64,000 nt of DNA from IMG/VR virus record IMGVR_UViG_3300025890_003667, positions 62,001 to 126,000 of that record, one strand, 5' to 3'. Shown piece by piece: positions 35,879-44,595 of the stretch; the first letter of the stretch is position 1; every line of letters begins with the position of its first letter. This DNA comes from a virus. Under the pieces are notes generated by a model. The model was not told the DNA's origin and did not search any database. It saw only the letters and a program-made list of their open reading frames with translations. The translations under genes were made by a program, and so were the position numbers.

Positions 35879-36613
35879 TTATTTACGCACATACACCATT
35901 ATATACGGCACTCTTGAAAACTTTGGGAGACCATCAATTTTAGTAATGTGGTCGTCGTTTATTGTCATCCACCCGTTATCGGTTTTTACAGTTGCTGTAT
36001 AATGACCCCCATGCAGACCTCCATAATGGTTACATATGCCCACAAGCTCGTGCCCGTTCCATTTTTCTAGTACAGGTACCTTATATCTCAATTTCTTCCT
36101 CGAGTTAAACCTTTTATAGTGAATACACACTACATTGCTAGGATCTATATCGAGTGTCTTTGTCATACTCGTCTCACCACATGTCTCACACTTACATTCC
36201 ACTATTTCAGGCTCCATCATATCTGGAATACCTTCTTCAATACCACCATTAATGGATAATGTTACGAAGGGGTCGGATCTCGTACTAATGTGACCATTTT
36301 TACATTTCAAAACTGTTTTACTGGTACCCTCAAAAGGATTCTTTAGCTTGACACTCTCGTATAGTTTATCCAACATCGTCAAAAGAAACTCATGGGCATC
36401 ATGCTGGTAAATTGGATCAAACCCAAAATCTTTCAAACAACCAGCAAAATCATTAGGTGACGAGCCTTGATAAAGAAGGTCCACAAAATGCTTCAAACCC
36501 TCCTGCTCTGGTATAACTTTTACAAGTTTCTCCACTACAGGTTTCACATACCTTAGCACTTGCACGACGCTATTCATATAACACGTGTTACCCAGGTTAT
36601 CTAAACCACTCAT
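35879..36613 (-). CDS. Ubiquitin-specific protease (USP/UCH family C19), 244 aa
   Basis: Cysteine box GLDNLGNTCYMNSVVQVL (nucleophile C11) and His box NHYGGLHGGHYTATV with the following NDDH, so the catalytic triad is complete. Two Cys pairs, about residues 150-165 (CKCETCGET), form the usual zinc site of USP fingers. At 244 residues it is a minimal catalytic domain without extra domains. It would remove ubiquitin from viral or host proteins. Start (MSGLDNL) lies 25 nt after ACGGTGTA. Confidence 0.93.
   Translation of the reverse strand: MSGLDNLGNTCYMNSVVQVLRYVKPVVEKLVKVIPEQEGLKHFVDLLYQGSSPNDFAGCLKDFGFDPIYQHDAHEFLLTMLDKLYESVKLKNPFEGTSKTVLKCKNGHISTRSDPFVTLSINGGIEEGIPDMMEPEIVECKCETCGETSMTKTLDIDPSNVVCIHYKRFNSRKKLRYKVPVLEKWNGHELVGICNHYGGLHGGHYTATVKTDNGWMTINDDHITKIDGLPKFSRVPYIMVYVRK
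35892..35899 (-). promoter_or_regulatory. GGTGTA-class box of R2
   Basis: ATGGTGTA, 27 nt before the ATG at 35864, within the coding end of the USP gene. It decides the start of R2. Confidence 0.55.
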
Positions 36614-36638
36614 ATTGTAAATAAAATAGCAATGTTTA

Positions 36639-36646
36639 TACACCGT
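36639..36646 (-). promoter_or_regulatory. GGTGTA-class box of USP
   Basis: ACGGTGTA, 25 nt before the ATG at 36613; it also overlaps a weaker TATAAAC sequence. Confidence 0.6.
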
Positions 36647-36690
36647 GTAAACAAAATTCTTCCACTATTAGGTCAAAGCGAGACACCATA

Positions 36691-37419
36691 ATGATGTGTA
36701 TCGCCAATTTGAATGATGTAGAGTCACCATCGTATGTCGTTAAGTGTTCTGGTACCAAAGAACATGCATATGTGGTATCTACCAATAACAAAAAATTCTG
36801 GAAAAAGTCATGGCTTCACGAAAATGGTGAGGACGATAACGATAAGATAGAACAAGTAAACAGCCAACTACCAAATTGCCCAGAACTAACTAAATTTTTC
36901 ACAGGCAAGTATAACAAAAAACTGTCCGAATACTACCTATGTTCGGAAATCATAGGTTTTGGGGACAAAGTCATACTAAATACACCTGATGCCATATTCC
37001 TGCAACGAATTTCTACAAGGACAAAAACATTCGATATGGTATTTTTTTATGGAATAACTGCTAAAATATTTAGTGTGGTAGATAGGGCAGATTTGGATAC
37101 TATCAGAGACTGGTACCCTCATAAAATATACTCGTGTGGTGCAGATCCATTACCACTGAAAGATATAGGGGAATGGATGGAAAACAATAAAAGTGCCACA
37201 ATGTATGATGATGTGTATGAACAGCTTTTTGATCAAGAGAAATCATCAGAGAGTGAATACGAACCAGAGTCGGAACCAGAATCAGAAGACGAGTCGTGTG
37301 ACGAATCTGAAGAAGAAAGTTCCGAAATATCCGAAGAAGAATTCGAAGAGTCAGACCCAGATGGAGACTACGAGCCAGATGAATATTTAGAACCTCCTTC
37401 TAAAAAAATTAAGGTTTAG
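36691..37419 (+). CDS. Protein with acidic tail and C-terminal nuclear signal, 242 aa
   Basis: Residues 1-165 look globular; the last 75 are almost all Glu, Asp and Ser (SESEYEPESEPESEDES), ending PPSKKIKV, a monopartite nuclear-localisation-like signal. Proteins of this type often act as histone or polymerase chaperones. The N-terminal domain is not recognised. No clear promoter box is seen. Its stop overlaps the convergent 129-aa gene by 11 bp. Confidence 0.6.
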   Translation: MMCIANLNDVESPSYVVKCSGTKEHAYVVSTNNKKFWKKSWLHENGEDDNDKIEQVNSQLPNCPELTKFFTGKYNKKLSEYYLCSEIIGFGDKVILNTPDAIFLQRISTRTKTFDMVFFYGITAKIFSVVDRADLDTIRDWYPHKIYSCGADPLPLKDIGEWMENNKSATMYDDVYEQLFDQEKSSESEYEPESEPESEDESCDESEEESSEISEEEFEESDPDGDYEPDEYLEPPSKKIKV

Positions 37420-37798
37420 GTGTAACTATATAATCTGTAACTGTATTCCCCACAAACTCCTGTAACGATAACATTCTCCCCTCAAGTATATTCATGCACA
37501 TTTTCTGTGTACCATATACGAATGGTTCGAATCGTCGTGGTTGGGCATTCTCTCCTAACTTTAATTCTGGACATAGCCATATTGCAAAAATCACCAAAGC
37601 TAGCTTGGGTAATCTATCGTGCTCTACTTCTACTTTATTTACAATATTCAGATACCGTTCTTCGGTCAATACTGAACGAAGATGAGCAACTATCTTCACA
37701 ACAGTAGGCTGAATATCTTTATATCCGAAAAATATGGCATAAATGTCGTCTTCTTCTGCCTCTCTATGTTCCAATCTCTCCTTTTCGTCGAACGACAT
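37409..37798 (-). CDS. Hypothetical protein, 129 aa
   Basis: A soluble protein with a charged N-terminus and a helical middle. Starts at 37798, 24 nt after an ACGGTGTA box, which places it in the early class with the transcription genes. No domain recognised. Confidence 0.6.
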   Translation of the reverse strand: MSFDEKERLEHREAEEDDIYAIFFGYKDIQPTVVKIVAHLRSVLTEERYLNIVNKVEVEHDRLPKLALVIFAIWLCPELKLGENAQPRRFEPFVYGTQKMCMNILEGRMLSLQEFVGNTVTDYIVTPKP

Positions 37799-37822
37799 TT
37801 ACAAAAAGTAGCCAGGCATTGG

Positions 37823-37830
37823 TACACCGT
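37823..37830 (-). promoter_or_regulatory. GGTGTA-class box
   Basis: ACGGTGTA, 24 nt before the ATG at 37798. A TATATA sequence is directly adjacent upstream. Confidence 0.6.
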
Positions 37831-38525
37831 TATATACAAATTGAAACAGATGCTCCCATCGTTCTTTGAAACAGTACCATACTTTTTTCTACAGGCATGT
37901 GCAAAAACATATTCTTATGATACAGTATGGACTGAACCATAATTTGAACAATAGACTTAAACATAACTTTACAACTTGATGAGAGTATCTTGTCCCAAAG
38001 CAGTAGTGTGTCCTGAAATGCGAAAACATTCCCATACATCGTAGGCATCATAGAGGACACGAGACTCGTTATAAAAGGCATATGGGAATCTGAAAAAAGT
38101 ATAGACAAACTAGGTTCCTTCACGTAACACTCGTAAACTACAAGGTTTGCAACCGAACATATAGTTTCTAATGCAGCCGAATCTTTAGAATCAAGAGGAT
38201 ATAGTGGTAATACTACATGAACAAGAGATTGAAGAGAATAAAATGTATCCTCCACTGCATTTTTAGGCTGGTCGTGGTAGTACACATAGTACAGAGGGAA
38301 TGCCAGATAATTCAAACCCTGTGGGTATCCAAACCCTTCGTTCACTACAGAAAATGTATTCAATATACTACGAAGGGTTTCATGATGGGGTTTAAACCAG
38401 TCTACGTCCGAAAACGTTCTGTTTAGATCAAGTAATATCTGTTCGTCGTAAGGACCTTCTATCAACTCAAGAGGAGGATACGGAGAAGAGGGACATAAAC
38501 ACTTACGCCACAAAGTAGCTCTCAT
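37830..38525 (-). CDS. TBC-domain Rab GTPase-activating protein, 231 aa
   Basis: TBC proteins switch off Rab GTPases using two catalytic fingers. Both are here: the arginine finger in ILLDLNRTF (I30-x2-D33-x2-R36-T37) and the glutamine finger in GYPQGLN (Q69). The initial RATLWRKCL and later DTLLLWDKIL match other TBC motifs. At 231 residues the domain is nearly complete but has lost some C-terminal helices. Probable effect: blocks host vesicle transport or phagosome maturation. TATAAAAATAA box upstream. Confidence 0.8.
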   Translation of the reverse strand: MRATLWRKCLCPSSPYPPLELIEGPYDEQILLDLNRTFSDVDWFKPHHETLRSILNTFSVVNEGFGYPQGLNYLAFPLYYVYYHDQPKNAVEDTFYSLQSLVHVVLPLYPLDSKDSAALETICSVANLVVYECYVKEPSLSILFSDSHMPFITSLVSSMMPTMYGNVFAFQDTLLLWDKILSSSCKVMFKSIVQIMVQSILYHKNMFLHMPVEKSMVLFQRTMGASVSICI

Positions 38526-38554
38526 TAAGGAATATATTATTTATTTTTATACGT

Positions 38555-40453
38555 TTACAGTAATTCACGACCCACCACATCTGCAAAAATATATGCTACA
38601 AGTGCACTCACAATCTCCATCTGTACAGAATCACTCGATACAGTCGCACCACTGAACCCAACAGCACCTGCTGCCACAGCCAGAGACGAAAGAACAGTCG
38701 TAGTCACAGCAAAACGAATAAACTTTGAACGACTCAGCGCACCGATCGCAGCTGGTTTGAAGGCGCCAGATACAATGCCGATAAGGACGACTGCAACATG
38801 CAATGCAGTGAAAAACACAGCAACAATCATACTATTAGACAGCTCCTTGTCCAGTGGACGGTCCACAGTCTCATTCCCACCAATCCGAATATCCTCAAAC
38901 TTCTCGTTCATGACCATGGCTGAAAACACAAGAGACACGAGAAGACCCAGAAGAGTCAACCAGGTACGAGGATTATCCGTAGTCGGTGAGTCAATGCCAG
39001 AATCTTCTTCCTCCTTATCCCAACTGACATACTTAATGAGAGGCTTGCCTGTCATCATAAAGTCCATAACACTGTCCAAGAACCTACAAAGGATGGCAAT
39101 CACAAAGAAACTAATAGCAACTGTTTCTCCGGAGTCTTCGACCAAAGGATGTGACCATAAGTAAGCCGAAGACAGAAGAAGTCCAGTCGAAGCCAACTCA
39201 CGGTAGTGGTGTTCAGTACTAGTCTTGAATAAGTCCTTACCAATGTAACTAATACCAACAATCTTCAGAAGAGCAGATGAAAGCGCCACACCTTCAAGAA
39301 GAGTAGACGTGGCAGCCTGTTCGTCGGTAAAGGTCTTCGTGATAAACAGAAAGCACACAATACCAGCGAGAGCCTGTAGCAAACGGATAAACACCTTTCT
39401 GGTGTCACTGATAATCGCCTTATCCGGCACAGGCTGTCCGTAGCCGACACGCATGGCATCCAGGAAAATCACTCCTAGAACCACAACGACAGCATTCTGG
39501 GTCTTATCCTCTGCAAGCGCGAGACCTGCAGCGTACAGGTTAAGTGTAGACACTATGCCAGTGACCACAAGACCACCAGCACCTCCAGTCACCCATTCAC
39601 TCTGTCCAGCAATGCGCTCAAGTGAAACAACAAGAATGTAAATAGCAAGTGTCAAAGATATAAGATGACTCTGGAGGAAAGACCACACCCCCGCGCCTGT
39701 ATCACCATTCACAAGCATGTACACGAGAAGCCCAGTAGAGACAGTAAGAGCTGCGCCGCGCGCGTGCTTAAATTTATACCCGGACTTGAGTGCGACACTC
39801 TCTCCAATCACTTCTTTCTTAATGGCAATTTCTCTTGCATCCTCACCATGCTTCACCTCCGACATGAACTTGGCAACAAGCACTGCGACAAACAAGATGA
39901 TCACAGCCGTCATAGTGGAAGCCTCATCAGTTGCCTCGGAACCTACCCAAATAATATTGCGGTCTGGATCCAAAGTCCACATCATCGAAAGGGACACGAT
40001 GAGCATCGAATGGATACCATGTTTGAATGTAGCAATGTATTCGTCATACACTTTACTAAATGTAGCACCTGCAAACAGATTTGCAACCGCTGAATCGCTA
40101 TCGGTGGCAAGCATATACGATAACCCTGATGAGACAGTAACCAGAGTCAATGATATACCCGACAGAAATACAACACTTCTCGCGGTGAGCTCAGACACGC
40201 CAAACGCTCCACCGCCTACGTTCGTCACTTCGGTCATAAAAACAAAGACGATTGCGCCAACTGCAATGGCAAGATCCAATACCCACATGAAGCGCGAAAT
40301 GCCAAGGCTATACTCTACGATAGCTTTAACAAAGTATTCAACAGGAGTAAACAACATATTCAAAAATGACATGAGCATTGCAAAACCGCTGGTGACCGAC
40401 TCGGAACATTGTGGTGCAACGATCCGTTCCAACAACTCTGAGGATAAGCCCAT
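38555..40453 (-). CDS. Large multi-span virion membrane protein, 632 aa
   Basis: About 14 hydrophobic segments spread along the chain, with short charged loops and one loop of about 30 acidic residues (DKEEEDSGIDSPTTD). G+C-rich like the capsid gene, suggesting high expression as a major virion-membrane protein. A sequence GISLTLVTVSSGLSY is typical of a membrane core. It resembles no transporter family I can name. Promoter TATATTAAT. Confidence 0.65.
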   Translation of the reverse strand: MGLSSELLERIVAPQCSESVTSGFAMLMSFLNMLFTPVEYFVKAIVEYSLGISRFMWVLDLAIAVGAIVFVFMTEVTNVGGGAFGVSELTARSVVFLSGISLTLVTVSSGLSYMLATDSDSAVANLFAGATFSKVYDEYIATFKHGIHSMLIVSLSMMWTLDPDRNIIWVGSEATDEASTMTAVIILFVAVLVAKFMSEVKHGEDAREIAIKKEVIGESVALKSGYKFKHARGAALTVSTGLLVYMLVNGDTGAGVWSFLQSHLISLTLAIYILVVSLERIAGQSEWVTGGAGGLVVTGIVSTLNLYAAGLALAEDKTQNAVVVVLGVIFLDAMRVGYGQPVPDKAIISDTRKVFIRLLQALAGIVCFLFITKTFTDEQAATSTLLEGVALSSALLKIVGISYIGKDLFKTSTEHHYRELASTGLLLSSAYLWSHPLVEDSGETVAISFFVIAILCRFLDSVMDFMMTGKPLIKYVSWDKEEEDSGIDSPTTDNPRTWLTLLGLLVSLVFSAMVMNEKFEDIRIGGNETVDRPLDKELSNSMIVAVFFTALHVAVVLIGIVSGAFKPAAIGALSRSKFIRFAVTTTVLSSLAVAAGAVGFSGATVSSDSVQMEIVSALVAYIFADVVGRELL

Positions 40454-40496
40454 TTAGCATACATCGTCCACATTAATATAGTCCAAAAAATTTGTT

Positions 40497-40504
40497 ACGG
40501 TGTA
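40497..40504 (+). promoter_or_regulatory. GGTGTA-class box of the TFIIS-like gene
   Basis: ACGGTGTA, 27 nt before the ATG at 40532. Confidence 0.6.
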
Positions 40505-40531
40505 TTTGAAAAATAGTCATATGTACAACCC

Positions 40532-40822
40532 ATGTCCAAGCGAGATATTGCTGTTCAGCTTCTTAAAATAAACAACATACCAGCAGAATATGAAAACATA
40601 ATCCACAATACTGATGTACCATACGAAGACACCATACGTAAAGTACTTCGTGGCATTACTTTACAAACTGCCCTTGGTATACAAGAAGTCCCAGATAGTG
40701 TCACACAATGCAGGTGTGGGAGTTTCAAAGTATTGGAACGAAGCATGCAAACAAGAAGTGCGGACGAAGGTACAACGAGTTTTTACTATTGCACCGCCTG
40801 TCAACGCCATTGGAAAGTATAA
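40532..40822 (+). CDS. TFIIS/RPB9-type zinc ribbon protein, 96 aa
   Basis: The C-terminal half is a TFIIS zinc ribbon: QCRCG, then QTRSADEGTTSFYYC and TACQRHW. The R-S-A-D-E acidic pair that reaches into the polymerase active site to restart stalled RNA polymerase is kept. The N-terminal 45 residues lack the longer TFIIS linker, as in other giant-virus versions. It should work with RPB1 and RPB2 here. The start lies 27 nt after an ACGGTGTA box. Confidence 0.9.
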   Translation: MSKRDIAVQLLKINNIPAEYENIIHNTDVPYEDTIRKVLRGITLQTALGIQEVPDSVTQCRCGSFKVLERSMQTRSADEGTTSFYYCTACQRHWKV

Positions 40823-40842
40823 AGGCTATGTAATGTATAAAA

Positions 40843-41112
40843 ATGAGTCAAAGAAAGTGGAGACTCGAAGCACTGGTACAAGCCTGTAAAAAAGAAGATT
40901 ACGATAGTGACATTATAGATAAAGGCAAATTCTATATTGCTCCACAAATAGAGTCAGATCACTCTTTTGAAGGAAACTGGTGGTACATATGGTTCAAAAA
41001 GGATATACCATTACGGATTGGGGATTCAATACAATTAGATAGAATATACACTGTTGAAGATATACATGTGTATAGAACTTATAAAAGAGGAAGTGTGCTA
41101 TTAAAGGAATAA
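40843..41112 (+). CDS. Hypothetical small protein, 89 aa
   Basis: Starts after AGTATAAAGGC, itself inside the end of the TFIIS-like gene. The protein has many aromatic and charged residues (WWYIWFKKD) and appears beta-rich. No family recognised. Confidence 0.55.
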   Translation: MSQRKWRLEALVQACKKEDYDSDIIDKGKFYIAPQIESDHSFEGNWWYIWFKKDIPLRIGDSIQLDRIYTVEDIHVYRTYKRGSVLLKE

Positions 41113-41664
41113 TCTCTGTCGAAGAAGTTTCTGTTCTTCAGGGTTTTTTAATTCCACAGGTTCTTTCCCCAGAGCTCTTCTAAGCTCATCAATCGCAGCC
41201 TTGGCTCTTTTCGCCTCTTCGTCGGTTCCATCGCGCTTCTTCAGCATATTCACAAACTCCAAGGCAGTCGAATGATGATCAGCCTCCACATGCGTATACG
41301 CCCACACTGTCCCGGCACAATTCGCCAGGATAATCGTGATCCAGATCAAAGCATTGTTCCCCGTAATCACGAGCACGCTCACAATACCAAAGACGCCCGC
41401 CACAAACTCCCACCACAAAAGACTTAACACTTTGGGCGTATTCCACCTACGCTCCTCCCTGTCGATCTGCAAAAGTTCACGCTGGAGCTGTCCGATCTTC
41501 GTGTACAGCCAGTTCTGAAACAACTTGATCCCAATGGTCACAACAAGCACCAAAACAAGCCAACCCGACCTTTTGCACTCAAAACCGAACAAATGCAAAT
41601 CTGTAGAAAAGGGCTGCACATGAGTCGTCTGACACTGACCCGGGTCTAAATCCACAAAGTCCAT
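41101..41664 (-). CDS. Membrane protein with coiled-coil-like tail, 187 aa
   Basis: Start at 41664 (MDFVDLDPG), after ATATATATAG. Three hydrophobic segments, about residues 38-55, 87-107 and 111-127, with a basic helical loop between the first two (QRELLQIDREERR). The last 55 residues are charged and helical (EEAKRAKAAIDELRRAL). The start overlaps the neighbouring metalloprotease end by 19 bp. No family recognised. Confidence 0.6.
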   Translation of the reverse strand: MDFVDLDPGQCQTTHVQPFSTDLHLFGFECKRSGWLVLVLVVTIGIKLFQNWLYTKIGQLQRELLQIDREERRWNTPKVLSLLWWEFVAGVFGIVSVLVITGNNALIWITIILANCAGTVWAYTHVEADHHSTALEFVNMLKKRDGTDEEAKRAKAAIDELRRALGKEPVELKNPEEQKLLRQRLFL

Positions 41665-42452
41665 TTTATACATAGAAATATCACTATATATATCTCCCAA
41701 ATGCTGGTGTCTGGGGCTGAAGAGGTTACACCTACAGGTTGAGATATATAACACTGCCCCCCTATAGAATTCAACATGGTCAAACTTGCATCGTCGAAAT
41801 GAAGACACTTGCGAGAAGGTATTCCAAAGAACATCAAAGCCCCTTTATTTGTATGTGACAAAGAACTGCCAATACGAAACCTATCTGGGTTGTACAACTC
41901 AATACCACCAACATACATCTCAGATCTCAACTCGGTCAATAAATGACATCCGGACACTACCTTGTCACCTGTATTTGTATGAATCTCATTGTCGAACTCA
42001 TAAGGAAAACAATGATCGCCAACCGAATACCCCACGGTGTCAGGTGTTATGCTACTACTTAAACCCACACCATGTAGTATCTCATGGCGCAACACTGTAC
42101 GCAAATCGTAATGATTTCCAATATTACAGCCCCCCTCATCCACATTCCACCCATTTGGTACATAAGGGTTCACATCAATATATATATCACCTGTCAAATT
42201 ATACTTGTTCAACGCACCCGACTGCCACTCTTTATTGATCAAAAACATGGTTCGACTAGCTGTAGCTAGCACATATTTGGAATTATTAAACTTTTCGTAA
42301 TTGTATTTTGCTATAATGTTAACATGATTTAAAGAACATAAAGAATTAATTTCATCCCATACTTCCATCACTACTTTATTTATGTCAGGGGGGTCTATTG
42401 GTTCAGCCGGGTGCTGCTCCAAGTAGTGCCACTGACTCAGTGCATATGACAT
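41646..42452 (-). CDS. Leishmanolysin (gp63)-like metzincin metalloprotease, membrane-anchored, 268 aa
   Basis: LRHEILHGVG gives the HExxH zinc motif (H123, E124, H127); the third ligand appears not at the usual +6 place but as H200 in LSHTNKGALMFF, followed by a Met-turn (M207), the layout of leishmanolysin M8 proteases. The C-terminal 20 residues form a membrane helix (IYIVIFLCIKWTLWI), which should hold the enzyme at the surface. No clear signal peptide is seen. It lies beside envelope glycoproteins and could act in entry or egress. Confidence 0.65.
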   Translation of the reverse strand: MSYALSQWHYLEQHPAEPIDPPDINKVVMEVWDEINSLCSLNHVNIIAKYNYEKFNNSKYVLATASRTMFLINKEWQSGALNKYNLTGDIYIDVNPYVPNGWNVDEGGCNIGNHYDLRTVLRHEILHGVGLSSSITPDTVGYSVGDHCFPYEFDNEIHTNTGDKVVSGCHLLTELRSEMYVGGIELYNPDRFRIGSSLSHTNKGALMFFGIPSRKCLHFDDASLTMLNSIGGQCYISQPVGVTSSAPDTSIWEIYIVIFLCIKWTLWI

Positions 42453-42722
42453 TTAATAACACTCAACCTCATGGTTATATGACAGATTACTCATTTTGCT
42501 ACAATAGTATTCTTGTAAAAATTTAGACTGTTTCAACTCCTGTTCCAAATACTCTATTCTAGAATATGCATCTATCAACATACGGTGCACTGCTTCACAC
42601 TCTTCTGTCCTAACCCTCTTGTTCGATTCATGAATAGTCATGCGTTTTCTCTTTAGAACTGGTTGGACAAAGTACTGGCGTTTTGAAGGCTGAAAGCTCT
42701 CTGGTTCACGTGAACGTTTCAT
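42453..42722 (-). CDS. Small basic coiled-coil protein, 89 aa
   Basis: A strongly basic N-terminal half (PVLKRKRMTIHESNKRVR) with nuclear-signal-like runs, then a helix with heptad leucines. It may bind DNA or dimerise. The ATG at 42722 is 28 nt after a CGGTGTA box. Adjacent to the metalloprotease with no gap. Confidence 0.6.
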   Translation of the reverse strand: MKRSREPESFQPSKRQYFVQPVLKRKRMTIHESNKRVRTEECEAVHRMLIDAYSRIEYLEQELKQSKFLQEYYCSKMSNLSYNHEVECY

Positions 42723-42750
42723 GGTTTATAAAGAATTCACTTTCGATAAA

Positions 42751-42758
42751 TACACCGC
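42751..42758 (-). promoter_or_regulatory. GGTGTA-class box
   Basis: GCGGTGTA, 28 nt before the ATG at 42722; it carries G in place of the usual first A. Confidence 0.5.
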
Positions 42759-44521
42759 TATATCTGCACGTGTTTCATCCTCCTTGATTTTTCACTCAAA
42801 CGTCGTCTCCCAAGATCACACATTGGCACATCGTACTTAACATCAATAGCAACCTCGTCGCCCTCAAACTCCTGCGACAAGGAAATAAGAGAAAAACGAA
42901 CAAAATCCACCTCGGTCACATTCTCGCATCGGTCCCCTGCATACTTTTCATACCCTCTGGAGAACTGCAAATTGAAAGCATTCGATGCTGTAGCCGCTGC
43001 AGATGTGTAATTACCGTCGCTCAAAAGAGTCAAACGCTTTTTCAAATATATATCCGGTGTGTCGAAACACCCCCTGAATGGGCAATTCAACTTGTCTGTA
43101 TTCAGGATGCATCTCTTTAATGAAGACTCCTTGGGTATGCAAATCTGAATATCTGTCATCCAAGTTTCGATATCCTCCAATTCCATCTGCACAAACACTG
43201 TATAAAACGATCTTGTCACATGAAGTTCAGGAATAAGTTGAATCACAGCATTGTTTCCATAAGGACAGTCGATCAAACTAATCGGCACGATCACCCTTGT
43301 TGTGACAGGAACATCCATTGCACAATTACTGCCCGTGATGGACGTACAGGGATACTTGCGAACGATGAACTCGTATTTTTGATCCACAAACGGATAACAG
43401 TTGGTCAGTAAGTTAAAGCACTGTGAACGCATAGAAAAGTATGTTCTCACTGCATTGTTTTCGTAAAGGTACATAGTATCTACATCAAATGCGTCCAGGT
43501 GAGGATAAATAGGAATAATGCCATCATGGAGGGGGATATGCATTACACCATTCTCAACCTCGTCGTCCACATAAAAACGCAATTGAAGCCGTCCATGGTC
43601 AGCATCGCACGATTCTACGTCTTGTTCAGCCTGAGATATACGAATGATGTCCTGAGAACTTCCAGACTCTGCACACATACCATCCCAACACAGATAGTTT
43701 GTGGTCGTACTTATAGACGTACAGTCATCGTGTTCTGTACACACAGACATACAAGACTCGTCAGAAAGAGGATGGATGCAGTCTCCTGACAGAGGAAAGC
43801 AGGCATCCACAGTGCAAGGGTTTCCATCGAAACAGTTCTTGAATGTTTCCCAGTACTCACCGTCTCTACACTGTGCTACAGTACACAAATCTGGCTGTAA
43901 TGACGTGTCAGGCACTGCAGTGTACTCACAACCAACATCTGGGTTACAGGTTGCAGTCTTGCATGTTTCGTTTGGACAGATCACAGGTTCCCCAACACAC
44001 AGTCCAGCCTGACACATATCGTGTATCGTACACCTGCTTTCATCTGAGCAGGAGTCGCCGTTTTGAGAAATATCAGGAACAAAAATACCATCCTGTTGTG
44101 TCATGCAAGGTCTTGGGATGGCTGTACCACGACATACGCCATTATAACACTGGTCACTTACAGTATATGATAACCCATCATCACAAGGAGAGCCATGTTC
44201 TGGTATATATATACACGACCCATCAGCACCACATTTTGAAACCGTGCAATCGTACTCTATACAATCTTCATCTGTCTTGCAAAAATCTGTGACAATATCA
44301 ATCAGACATATACCCCGGCACCTAGCACGCTCGCCAGGTCCTGCCTCACATTGGCTACTACTCGTGCAGGTTTGTATCACACTAGTGAACGAGAACACAG
44401 TCACTGTGATGGTAATAAGCAACACAATCGCAGAAATCATGATGCCAACACCACAGTGGGCACAGTCAATTTCTTGTTCACCACATATGCATATGTCTTT
44501 ATGTCTATCCTCCCGTTTCAT
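42758..44521 (-). CDS. Cys-rich type II envelope glycoprotein, 587 aa
   Basis: A short cytosolic part with CICG and CAHC, one membrane helix (about 27-48), then an exposed region of more than 530 residues. Residues about 50-270 have repeated Cys modules of the CxDGNPCTxDxC type (NPCTVDACFPLSGDC), like the slime-mould CTDC repeat. The second half is a beta-rich domain with paired cysteines. The last residues read RRRLSEKSRRMKH, a possible processing site. Likely to be exposed on the virion surface. TATAAATAA promoter; divergent from the next glycoprotein. Confidence 0.75.
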   Translation of the reverse strand: MKREDRHKDICICGEQEIDCAHCGVGIMISAIVLLITITVTVFSFTSVIQTCTSSSQCEAGPGERARCRGICLIDIVTDFCKTDEDCIEYDCTVSKCGADGSCIYIPEHGSPCDDGLSYTVSDQCYNGVCRGTAIPRPCMTQQDGIFVPDISQNGDSCSDESRCTIHDMCQAGLCVGEPVICPNETCKTATCNPDVGCEYTAVPDTSLQPDLCTVAQCRDGEYWETFKNCFDGNPCTVDACFPLSGDCIHPLSDESCMSVCTEHDDCTSISTTTNYLCWDGMCAESGSSQDIIRISQAEQDVESCDADHGRLQLRFYVDDEVENGVMHIPLHDGIIPIYPHLDAFDVDTMYLYENNAVRTYFSMRSQCFNLLTNCYPFVDQKYEFIVRKYPCTSITGSNCAMDVPVTTRVIVPISLIDCPYGNNAVIQLIPELHVTRSFYTVFVQMELEDIETWMTDIQICIPKESSLKRCILNTDKLNCPFRGCFDTPDIYLKKRLTLLSDGNYTSAAATASNAFNLQFSRGYEKYAGDRCENVTEVDFVRFSLISLSQEFEGDEVAIDVKYDVPMCDLGRRRLSEKSRRMKHVQI

Positions 44522-44595
44522 TTATAAGCTGTGTGATCTTATTTATACAAAACAAAAAAAATCAGGTATAATACACTCGTGACATCATAACAAAT

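Noticed and set aside
40505-40531. Upstream ATG in the TFIIS-like leader (MYNPCPSEI)
   Set aside because: It is out of frame and short; the zinc-ribbon frame begins at 40532 with the class spacing.
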